Shown one piece after another: positions 35,294-46,200 of a DNA stretch of 64,000 nt. Origin of the DNA: Bolinopsis microptera. Taxonomy: Eukaryota; Ctenophora; Tentaculata; Lobata; Bolinopsidae. Position numbers and translations under genes: made by a program. The stretch lies in contig NC_087078.1 in NCBI RefSeq assembly GCF_026151205.1, positions 6,899,675 through 6,963,674 on the forward strand, in the 5' to 3' direction. The notes under the pieces were generated by a model. It was not told the DNA's origin. It saw only the letters and a program-made list of their open reading frames with translations, and did not search any database. How positions within the stretch are numbered: the first letter of the stretch is position 1; each line of letters opens with the position of its first letter.

Positions 35294-36661
35294 ATGGGAC
35301 TGTTTGAGGTTATCACTTCCTTCGCTATCGTCGGCAAGAACTTCAAAACAAACGTCTACAAATTGATAGGGGTAGACGACGGATTCGACCGATGGAACAG
35401 AGGTTTCATGGTTTTTATTAGCGTTCTGTTCGGAACTGCAGTGGTTATGCATCACTGGATGTACGACGTCATCAACTGCTTGGACTTTCAGTCGCCTCCC
35501 AACGGGTACCAACCCACTGAGGCGACATCAAACTTCCAAAGGTTTGCGGAGGAGTACTGCTGGGCGTACGGAATGTACACAATAAAAGAAGCTTACGATC
35601 TGGAGAACACCGCTACACCCTTTCCAGGGATTATCCCCGAGGAGATGTCCGTGTGTATGGAGAGGGAACTGGTGGGGGGAGGTAAAATTATTTGTCCTAA
35701 AGCTCACGAGATGAAACCTTTTCAACGGATATATCTCAGGTGGTACCCGATTGTTTTCTTTTACTTCTGGATCGGGGCCATGCTCTATTTCTTTCCTTGG
35801 AGGATTTACAAGTTGTTGGGATTACGAGATCTGAAAGACGTGGTTATGATGCTCCAAAACAGACCTCAGTTCGCTGACGATCTCCCATATTACGTGAACC
35901 GGGCAGCAAAGTGGCTTCACAACACACTAACAGTCTACGTTGAACAGCGAGACAGTCTCCGCGGTAAAATACTCCGACATTGGTACCTCATCCTGTTAGT
36001 CGGGTTTAAATTCGTGTATCTTGGTATCAGTTTAGGGTTGATGCACTACACCAACAAGATGCTGATCACAAACCACAACCACGGTGCGTCCTTCATGAAC
36101 TATGGTCCGCTTTGGTTCTCAGATGTGACCAACAACACCGCCTCCAGGTTCACCCCAATACAAAACAAGTTGTTCCCAAAGATGGTGGCATGCGAGGTGA
36201 AAAGATGGGGTGTTAGTGGACTGGAGGAGTGGCAGGGCATGTGTATTTTATCTGGAAACGTCCTCTATCAGTGGTTGTTTCTATTCTACTGGGGTGCTAT
36301 TGTGATATCCATCTTCATTAACTGTGTGGCTATTCTCACCATTCTCTGCTCCGAGATTCGCCCTAACATCAGCTACGCTAGGTTCCTAAACTCTACCTAC
36401 GTTGAGGATACCAAACAACTCAGGCTTATCTACCGGAGTATCGGCTCCTCCGGCCGCATTATCCTCAGAGTGATTGGGAACAATGTGGAACCAATTGTTA
36501 GTGAGGAGTTGGTTAAGTACATGGTGAGGTTTATGATGGATCAAGAGGATGATCAAGGAGCTGGGGAGGGTGAGGTCGTGAGTCAAAGATATAAACAAGT
36601 GCCATTGTTCGAACAGACTTCTAGTGATCTCCTCGATAAGTTAGCTTTAAATGAAACATAG
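35294..36661 (+). CDS. Innexin gap-junction protein, 455 aa, intronless coding region
   Basis: Forms gap-junction channels or hemichannels in the plasma membrane. Four membrane segments lie at about 37-57, 151-175, 230-252 and 324-351. Loop 1 has Cys at 62, 89, 121 and 134, with YCW at 88-90 matching the innexin YC[VW] signature. Loop 2 has Cys 300 and 317 in ACEVKRWGVSG...GMCIL. The N-terminus and cytoplasmic tail are intracellular, and the tail is acidic. The length is typical. The start is the first ATG, 22 bases after a good acceptor (tttcccag, 35265-35272), so a spliced 5' UTR is likely. A single coding exon is notable beside the 16-exon neighbour. Confidence 0.95.
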   Translation: MGLFEVITSFAIVGKNFKTNVYKLIGVDDGFDRWNRGFMVFISVLFGTAVVMHHWMYDVINCLDFQSPPNGYQPTEATSNFQRFAEEYCWAYGMYTIKEAYDLENTATPFPGIIPEEMSVCMERELVGGGKIICPKAHEMKPFQRIYLRWYPIVFFYFWIGAMLYFFPWRIYKLLGLRDLKDVVMMLQNRPQFADDLPYYVNRAAKWLHNTLTVYVEQRDSLRGKILRHWYLILLVGFKFVYLGISLGLMHYTNKMLITNHNHGASFMNYGPLWFSDVTNNTASRFTPIQNKLFPKMVACEVKRWGVSGLEEWQGMCILSGNVLYQWLFLFYWGAIVISIFINCVAILTILCSEIRPNISYARFLNSTYVEDTKQLRLIYRSIGSSGRIILRVIGNNVEPIVSEELVKYMVRFMMDQEDDQGAGEGEVVSQRYKQVPLFEQTSSDLLDKLALNET

Positions 36662-36921
36662 TTTTAAGCATTCAAGCTTGTTTCGGTATTATTGGTGTTG
36701 AGTCAATAATACAAAAGCATGGAGTGTGGATCAAATTCATGATGTGTTACTGAAGCTGAAATTTTGTTTCTAAATTTGACAATGTTACTTGTAAAAATGT
36801 TACTTCATAAAAATAAGCCAATGCAATCTAGTGAGTATATATTCATTTTTAAAGACAAAATCTACTTTTGGCATTTATAAAACAGGTAATCCGTGAGTCT
36901 AAGCTGACTATTAACCCTTAA

Positions 36922-38278
36922 GGGGGGGGGCCAATGGATATTTTTTTGTGAAACTTGATTTCGAGATAGCAGTTGACCAACAAACTAAGACCAGTGACCG
37001 AACTTTTGAGGGGGTCCCGGACCCCAACCGCCAAACGGTGCCCGCGGGGCAGCCACGCCCTTATTTGGTCCAAATTAGGCCCAATTTAGCCAAATACTCT
37101 GAACATGCCCAAAACCCAAATTTTAGGTGCTCTACTTGTAGCTAGTGGCCTCTTGAAGTCGTATATGAAATTTCATCAAGATTGGACAAAAAATGACTGA
37201 GTTATGAGCCAAAAACCATATGCCCATATTTGGGCATACGCACCAAATTTGGTAGATTTCGTCCCATAAATTGGTCAAATATCAATATTTTTCACTGAAA
37301 CTTACTTTATATGAAAGGTAAGCCTAAACTACATATTCTCTGTAAGTTATAGCTTTATATCTGTTTAAATGTGGATACTAAGGCGAAAAGACCACAAAAA
37401 ATGAACTAAATTGCCCATATCTTGGTTCGCGATATTCGCGGAATTGATCTCATTAAAATTGTAACAACTCAATCAGTTTTCAAAATTTTTCCATGAAATT
37501 TTCGGAATCGACTCGAAATCGCATTTCCACCTTAGTTTGAGGACAGATTTTTGATTAAGGCCTCAAAAAAAATTTGGCGGCCAAATTCTGAATTTCTCCG
37601 GGAAAATTTTGGAATTTGGCCGCCAAATTTTTTTGGAGGCCTAAATCAAAAATCTGTTCTCAAACTAAGGTGGAAATGCGATTTCGAGTCGATTCCGAAA
37701 ATTTCATGGAAAAATTTTGAAAACTGATTGAGTTGTTACAATTTTAATGAGATCAATTCCGCGAATATCGCGAACCAAGATATGGGCAATTTAGTTCATT
37801 TTTTGTGGTCTTTTCGCCTTAGTATCCACATTTAAACAGATATAAAGCTATAACTTACAGAGAATATGTAGTTTAGGCTTACCTTTCATATAAAGTAAGT
37901 TTCAGTGAAAAATATTGATATTTGACCAATTTATGGGACGAAATCTACCAAATTTGGTGCGTATGCCCAAATATGGGCATATGGTTTTTGGCTCATAACT
38001 CAGTCATTTTTTGTCCAATCTTGATGAAATTTCATATACGAGTTCAAGAGACCACTAGCTACAAGTAGAGCACCTAAAATTTGGGTTTTGGGCATGTTCA
38101 GGGTATTTGGCTAAATTGGGCCTAATTTGGACCAAATATGGGCGTGGCTGCCCCGCAGGCACCGTTTGGCGGTTAGGGTCCGGGACCCCCTCAAAAGTTC
38201 GGTCACTGGTCCTAGTTTGTTGGTCAACTGCTATCTCGAAATCAAGTTTCACAAAAAAATATCCATTGGCCCCCCCCC
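36922..38278. mobile_element. 1.36-kb foldback element with TTAA target duplication
   Basis: Two arms of about 665 bp are inverted copies with very few differences (for example near 37040/38155), around a loop of about 25 bases at 37588-37613. The ends are nine G (left) and nine C (right), followed inward by ccaatggatat. TTAA flanks both ends (36918-36921 and 38279-38282), as for piggyBac-type elements. It has no coding capacity. The mirrored 65-codon ORFs in each arm are by-products. Confidence 0.9.
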
Positions 38279-38282
38279 TTAA

Positions 38283-40010
38283 TACTATTCCAGTGTTCCG
38301 AGTGATCCGAGACTCAAATCGGTAGTCGGTTTGTTGGCCTAACTAGATCTTATTGGCCTAACTTTAACTAGGTATATCGAAAAAAAAACCGGACGGATGG
38401 CCTTTATGAGACGTTAACGGCAGTTGAAGTTTCCATTCTGTCAATTCTCAATTCTGCTAACTAGAAATTTGTGTTTAATCTTCAAGTTCTTACAGTTACA
38501 AATAAATATATATCATAAATGTATATAATAGTTTATGCTTGAAAACTAAAATCCCCTTTATCATGGGATGGCTCTTATTATAAAACATGACAATACGGTT
38601 ATAAAATACCGTGCGCTCCCTTTACTGATTCATAGGTTCTATTTCTAATCGTTTAGTCAAATACAGCTTCAAAGTTTTACATCTATAGCAAGGTTAAACC
38701 CACATTAAAGGTCCGGGACCTCTCTGCAGTCTGGCAAGCTATTGACTTATTCAGTGATTTGCTGCACTCCCTCTCTACTCACCAGGTTACTCGTACATTG
38801 CTCTTCTGCAGAACAAAATTATCTCTCGATAGACCCAACCACAGCTGATCACGCAGCACGCGTGAGATGTGAATCGCGCGGCACACGTGAGGCTAGGATG
38901 TTGTAAAGACTAAAGACCGCATTCTCGATTTAGGGGCAGCACATTACATTTTCTTAGCTCCATTTTGTCAACCTGAACTGTAAGTTTAAAGGGGATGGGT
39001 TATCGGTTACCTCATCTTATTATCTTACTACTCGAGTAAACATCTAGAGATCGGGATCGTTGGCGTGACAGTTTTTGATCCTTTACAATTAATAGTAATA
39101 CTTTAATAGGACATAATATAACTAGAATTGCAGAAGGATCAGTTTCAGACAAAGTAGTTAAGCCCAAATAATTTTATAGCTATGCCTGAGTTGGTTTGAA
39201 AATGGGGAATGGGCCATTATGTTAGCCCTACGTGTTTTGGTAGGAATTGTTACTGAGTCAAATTTTACTAAGAACATTAAAAACTGACCCGTTATCTGTC
39301 TAAGTTAGGAAAAAATACAAAGTTGTACCAACGAATTTTAAAGATACGTAATTTTATTACGTCTTGGCTATTGTCTTCTCGTCCCCGTTCGAAAATAAAA
39401 TAATATTAAGCGTGACTTGTGTCTTATACCATTGGCATTGGTTGGTATGAAATATACTGAAAGAGAAACTGAGATGGAAGCATTTTCTGAGTTTTGCTTT
39501 CAATCATATTCACGGGTATTTAAATTGAATGATTGAAATCATTTTGTCCAAGTGATCGTGTTTTAATGACACTTTGAAAGATTTCATAATGTCCTTTTGT
39601 TTCACTTTCACATGTAAGACTTGTGTTATTTTTTGAACAAACAACTTGCCTGAAGATTGCCGTTTACAGTTTGTTTGTAACTTATGCTACTTTTGAATAA
39701 TGGAACAAATTTAACAATTTCAATGCATTGTTGATTGTGAAAATGTCTCCATAAACACATTTATTCAAAAGGATAGGTATATCGTTAGGTTTGAATAAAT
39801 TGTCTCCCGATAAAGTGTATTTAAACTTACATGACTTTACATGTGTTCAAGAAGTCTTTTTTGATACGCTAGATTTTGTTCAAGAAAATTGAGCTCCCTA
39901 CATCAATTTCCACGATTTTGACAATAGTATTTGAAGCAATCATAAGATTATGATTAATTAAAGTTATTACATGTTAATAAAGTATTCGCCGAATTTAGTG
40001 CCGGTGGGTA
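38283..40010. other. No gene recognised
   Basis: AT-rich intergenic DNA between the foldback and the sushi gene. No convincing exon was seen. Confidence 0.4.
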
Positions 40011-40012
40011 TA

Positions 40013-40184
40013 CCTTATCGGACTTTATTTGAACGGACATTAATTGGACGCTGGAGTCCCTAACGTTCATTTTAATGTCCGTCTGACAAGGTAGTCAAAT
40101 TAAATACCTCCGATTGTTCATTTTAATGTCCGTTCAAAATTATGTCCGTTCACGTAATGTCCGGTCAAATAACGTCCGATAAGG
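40013..40184. mobile_element. 172-bp MITE with TA target duplication
   Basis: The ends ccttatcggac.ttatttga pair with the complement at the right end. TA flanks both sides (40011-40012 and 40185-40186). Inner copies of aatgtccgtt give further hairpins. It lies about 100 bp upstream of the sushi gene's ATG, so it may sit in the promoter. Confidence 0.7.
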
Positions 40185-40284
40185 TAGTACATTTCCTGAC
40201 ATGCCTGTTTAATGTTTATTGTTTAATTTGATATCAGATAAATCTCAATGTTTTTCAATAAATTTCATACCTTCTGAAGATCTC

Positions 40285-43200
40285 ATGAAAATATTGTATC
40301 TGGTTCTCCTCCTTTTTCGGAGTTGCTCTAGCGCTTATACGGAAGACGATGGTAAGAATTTATTATATACATATTATATATATATTATATTTTAATATAC
40401 TTTATATATATATTATACTTTAATTTATTATACAATATACATATACTTTAATGTCGAATCAATTAATTGAAACAGTAGTTTTGAAAACTTAAGCATTTTT
40501 TGATACCTATAAATACAAAAAATTGCTATATAAAAGTCCCGTTTCGTTTATAAACGAATTGCATAAATGTGAGCTGTATAAAATTTAGTACTATACCTGC
40601 AAATTAGAGATTTCACAGAATTTTTAAAAAAAATTGTATTAATACTCGTAAAAAGATGTTGGGATAGCTGATCCACCAATATTTGTATACTATGGTAGTC
40701 ATTTAACTTTAACGCGGCAACGTGCCTGAAATACAGCCTAGGCATTAGTAATTTATGCATTACCGATTGACTGTTGGTTCTTTGCAGGTTTCTTAGATAT
40801 TTTTTAGGAAGCGCTATATACTTATAACTATTACAATAGCTTCCGCCATTTCATAATACAAAATACAATGCGAATATCCTTTTTTTACTCTTCAACTTTC
40901 ACGTCCATGTTTTAATAATTCGTATTTTTTGTTTTCAGGAGAGCCGGAATGGGAAATTCAACAAAAAAATGTCTGGTTTCCACACTCCTGGGAGGATATA
41001 CCTTTTGAATTGAAGACAACCTCCTCGATAGGAAGTGGTGATCGAATCTGGTTTGAAGTTGGGCACTTAAACGGCAATGTTTTTGCAAGAGTTGTAGTGC
41101 GATTAGTTGATACTCCTAACTTCGAAATTGACAACTGCCAAGGTGATACTACGCTGCAAAATCTACCCGACGCTCAAAATGACGTGAGGATTTGGACATT
41201 CATTAAGCAGGGATTGAAAGGAATTTCAATCAAGTGTAACGGAGTATTGGTTGCAGAAATGAATTTTGCTGAATCAGATCAATGTTCGTCCTCAGTGTGG
41301 GTGACTACTACAGTAGAATTCATCAAGCTTAATCCTGATTGGGATAGATCAGTGGGATTCAGATTTGGTCAGTGGGTCTCAGGTGGGTTAATATTGTGTT
41401 ATCATTATTACCTGGGGACCCCAGGCTATTCCGCCGATCAGAGATATATAAGTTCTCGAAACTTCAAAAGTTTAAACCAAATAGATCTAGTGAGCTCGTA
41501 GGATCAAATAATTTACTGGCTAGCTGCCCGATACTCAGCTGCATGCTAGCGAGGTAAATCAATAATAGTACTAAATAGAATAGTAATACTTAATAGAATT
41601 AAATTTTCATTCTGATAATATAATCTTCTCACTTCATATTTTGTTCATTGTTACAGAATGTCAAGCTGGAAAATTCAGTGCTGCCGGATCTGCAACCTGT
41701 TCTGAATGCGAAGCTGGGGAATTCAGTGCTGCTGGATCTGCAACCTGTTCTAAATGCGAAGCTGGGGAATTCAGTGCTGCCGGATCTGCAACCTGTTCTG
41801 AATGCGAAGCTGGGGAATTCAGTGTTGCTGGATCTGCAACCTGTTCTGAATGCGAAGCTGGGGAATTCAGTGCTGCTGGATCTGCAACCTGTTCTGAATG
41901 CGAAGCTGGAAAATTCAGTGCTGCCGGATCTGCAACCTGTTATGAATGCGAAGCTGGAAAATTCAGTGCTGCCGGATCTGCAACCTGTTCTGAATGCGAA
42001 GCTGGAAAATTCAGTGCTGCCGGATCTGCAACCTGTTCTGAATGCGAAGCTGGGAAATTCAGTGCTGCTGGATCTGCAACCTGTTCTGAATGCGAAGCTG
42101 GAAAATGCAGTGCAGCCGGATCTGCAACCTGTTCTGAATGCGAAGCTGGAAAATTCAGTGCTGCCGGATCTGCAACCTGTTCTGAATGCGAAGCTGGGGA
42201 ATTCAGTGCTGATGGATCTGCAACCTGTTCTGAATGCGAAGCTTGGGAATTCAGTGCTGCTGGATCTGCAACCTGTTCTGAATGCGAAGCTGGGGAATTC
42301 AGTGCTGCCGGATCTGCAACCTGTTCTGAATGCGAAGCTGGGGAATTCAGTGTTGCTGGATCTGCAACCTGTTCTGAATGCGAAGCTGGGGAATTCAGTG
42401 CTGCTGGATCTGCAACCTGTTCTGAATGCGAAGCTGGAAAATTCAGTGCTGCCGGATCTGCAACCTGTTATGAATGCGAAGCTGGAAAATTCAGTGCTGC
42501 CGGATCTGCAACCTGTTCTGAATGCGAAGCTGGAAAATTCAGTGCTGCCGGATCTGCAACCTGTTCTGAATGCGAAGCTGGGAAATTCAGTGCTGCTGGA
42601 TCTGCAACCTGTTCTGAATGCGAAGCTGGAAAATGCAGTGCAGCCGGATCTGCAACCTGTTCTGAATGCGAAGCTGGAAAATTCAGTGCTGCCGGATCTG
42701 CAACCTGTTCTGAATGCGAAGCTGGGGAATTCAGTGCTGATGGATCTGCAACCTGTTCTGAATGCGAAGCTTGGGAATTCAGTGCTGCTGGATCTGCAAC
42801 CTGTTCTGAATGCGAAGCTGGAAAATTCAGTGCTGCCGGATCTGCAACCTGTTCTGAATGCGAAGCTGGAAAATTCAGTGCTGCCGGATCTGCAACCTGT
42901 TCTGAATGCGAAGCTGGGGAATTCAGTGCTGCAGGATCTGATTCTTGCAGTTCTTGCGAAATAGGAAAAGAGGCTAACTCTGAGAAAACTAATTGTAGTG
43001 AGTATCGGGATTTCAATTGTTAATTTTGTATTTCAAAATTCAAATAAATTTCACATCAAAATGTTGCAATTAAATTTACACAAGACCAAAATATCTATAT
43101 AATGAGGCAACAACAAGATTTATGAAGGTACAAGGAACATGATAATGAAAATCAACACTACCAGACTGCAGCTGAAGTGAGGAAACATTTGACTGTGGGA

Positions 43201-46200
43201 TATACTGAAGGGAAAGGAAGCAGTTCTAACGAGCTCTTCTCAAACACAAGGATATATCTTGTGAACGTGGCTAGTATAAATGAAACATTTGATATGGAGT
43301 TGTAGAGGGAGTTATGTGCCTCGCCGGGCTTAAGTAGTGGATGACCTTGCTGTACGCAGTGGCGTAACGTTGCCTGTTGGCGCCCCCCTGCCGAAAAGGC
43401 GCCCCCCTGTTGGCGCCCACTCCCCTTTTGGTGCCCCTCCCTAAAATTGAACAAATTAGGTGATTTTAGAGGATACGCCGGTAAAATCTCTAAAAAAGTG
43501 TGTATCTAGAGCAAAACGCGCAGTTTTGCTAGTACTTTAGTTAAGTTTTCGAAATTGTCCCACATTCAAACGACGATTTGGCGCCCCCCTAAGACGGCGC
43601 CCCCCTGCACAGCGGGGTCAGCAGGGCCCTTCGTTACGCCACTGGCTGTACGGCAAGTTAAACAAGGATCTGAAACTACTAGGTTCCGTACAGACTCAAC
43701 TCTGCACCCGTGTCAATATGTTCATTATATGCAAGCCTCTTGATTTATAATCACCGAGTCTAGTAATTGTTTAAGAGAGTGCTCTGGCAGTTACGAAACT
43801 CGAGAGACTGTGGGATACTGAAGGGAAAGGAAGCAGTTCTAACGAGCTCTTCTCAAACACAAGGATATATCTTGTGAACGTGGCTAGTATAAATGAAACA
43901 TTTGATATGGAGTTGTAGAGGGAGTTATGTGCCTCGCCGGGCTAAAGTAGTGGATGACCTTGCTGTACGGCAAGTTAAACAAGGATCTGAAACTACTAGG
44001 TTCCGTACAGACTCAACTCTGCACCCGTGTCAATATGTTCATTATATGCAAGCCTCTTGATTTATAATCTATTTCGATTAAACCAAAACAGTGCACGCGA
44101 CGGTTCAACCATAATGACATCAAGTGTAATATTGTCCAGGAACAAGAAGAGTTGTTCGTAATCAGAGTAGTATAGTTTATTTTGGCCAGTTGGTAGATCA
44201 CCGACCGGCTATAAGCCGGCTACTAACCGGCTTTAAGCCGGCTACAATTTTTATAGCCGGCTATAAGCCGGCTTATAGCCGGTTAGTAGCCGCTTACATT
44301 TGTTGTTGAGCGACGGCTATTAGCCGGTTATAAGCCTGCTATTAGCCGTTTTGGTATTAAAAGTGGTTATAAGCCGGCTATAAGCCGGTTATAAGATACT
44401 AACTCAACTACATCGTACTGAACGATAGTCAGGAGCCGGCTATAAGAAATTCAGTGAAAACGGCTATTAGCCGGTTATAAGCCGGCTATTAGCCGTTTAG
44501 GTATCGAAAGTGGTTATAAGCCGGCTATAAGCCGGCTATAAGCCGGTTATAAGATATTAACTCAGTTCAGTACGATGAAGTTAAGTTAATATCTTATAGC
44601 CGGCTTATAGCCGGCTTATAACCACTTTCGATACCTAAACGGCTAATAGCCGGCTTATAACCGGCTTATAGCCGTTTTCGCTGAATTTCTTATAGCCGGC
44701 TCATGACTATCGTTCAGTACGATGTAGTTGAGTTAATATCTTATAACCGGCTTATAGCCCGCTTATAACCACTTTCGATACCTAAACGGCTAATAGCCGG
44801 CTTATAACCGGCTAATAGCCGTTTTCACTGAATTTCTTATAGCCGATACCTAAACGGCTAATAGCCGGCTTATAACCGGCTAATAGCCGTCGCTCAACAA
44901 CAAATGTAAGCGGCTACTAACCGGCTATAAGCCGGCTATAAAAATTGTAGCCGGCTATAAGCCGGTTTATAGCCGGCTTATAACCGGCTTATAGCCGGTC
45001 GGTGATCTACCAATTTCCCTTTATTTTTAAATAGACATGGAACCAACTTCCTAATGGTTGATAACCTTTTCAGTGTCCTGTCTAGCGGGTACCTACAAAG
45101 ACAGTTCCATGGAAGCGTGTCTGCAGTGTTCTAGTAACACCTACAGTGCAGAGAGTGCGGGATTCTGTACTGCTTGTCCTCAAGGATCTCAAGCAAATGA
45201 AAATCGGACAAAATGCGGTAAATCTTTTAAGTTTTTATTTGACTCGAAGCTTTGCAATTCATTTTTTGCTATACCTGCCTTATATTATGGTTTTGGCAAA
45301 TAAATGTAGGACTTACGACGTAAACAAAGTGTCTGTAACCTTGCACAAAAATCATTTAATAATCCTTATTTGAACAAATAAAAAAAGTATGATTAACAAC
45401 AATATCAATCATGTACTCCATCCTCAGTTTCATGTGAGAGCTTGCCCTCAAGCTGGGAACAGATAATGACACAGTCACAGTTCCCCCTCGCACCTGGGAG
45501 TGAAGTGTCCTTGATGTGTAGCACCGGACACACTCTGACTGGAGCCAGCACTGTCACGTGTATTGAGGAAGATGACTTCTCCTTCAACGAAGAGCCTTTT
45601 TGTGTTCTAGGTTTGAAGATCCGCTGTATTAAAGTATTAGATACGCTATTTTTTTCCTCAAATTTGTAATTTGATGTAGTAATATAGCATATTATCATTA
45701 ATAAAGTGTTTCTGTTAACTTTTCTCCATCAAGGCTTCATTTTGCTTTTCTTTAAAAAGTTAATTTAAAGCATCATATTTTTCGCATATGAGTGTGGTGT
45801 TAACTGTTAAATCATGTGTTTTTTCTCCTTTTTATTTCCTAAGTCATTTTAATCGTCGCACCTTGACTTATAGCTTAGTAATTAAAATATACATACAGAC
45901 GACTGCAGCAAACTGCCGAACATCCAGAACCTAGGAACAACCACCCAATTTCCTGTTTCCTACGATACCCGGGTAACAGTGCATTGTGATGCTGGGTACT
46001 CTCTTGTAGGTGGTGACGTCATCACATGTATCCAGGATGATAACTATAAAACTATTGATGGTCAACTTCCTTCTTGCGAAGAAAGTGAGTTTATCGTTGT
46101 TACTTCTACCATTAACGGTTTTATGTATTTAGAGCTGAATATGGAAAAGATTTCTACTTTGCCAGGTTAACCACACAATTGCACGATACTGTTGACTGTT

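Noticed and set aside
36948-38252. Two mirrored 65-codon ORFs
   Set aside because: Inverted copies in the two foldback arms, with no coding features.
41648-42964. A 438-codon ORF in another plus frame and a 182-codon minus ORF
   Set aside because: Shadows of the 48-bp coding repeat. The Cys-rich frame is the one joined in phase to the flanking exons.
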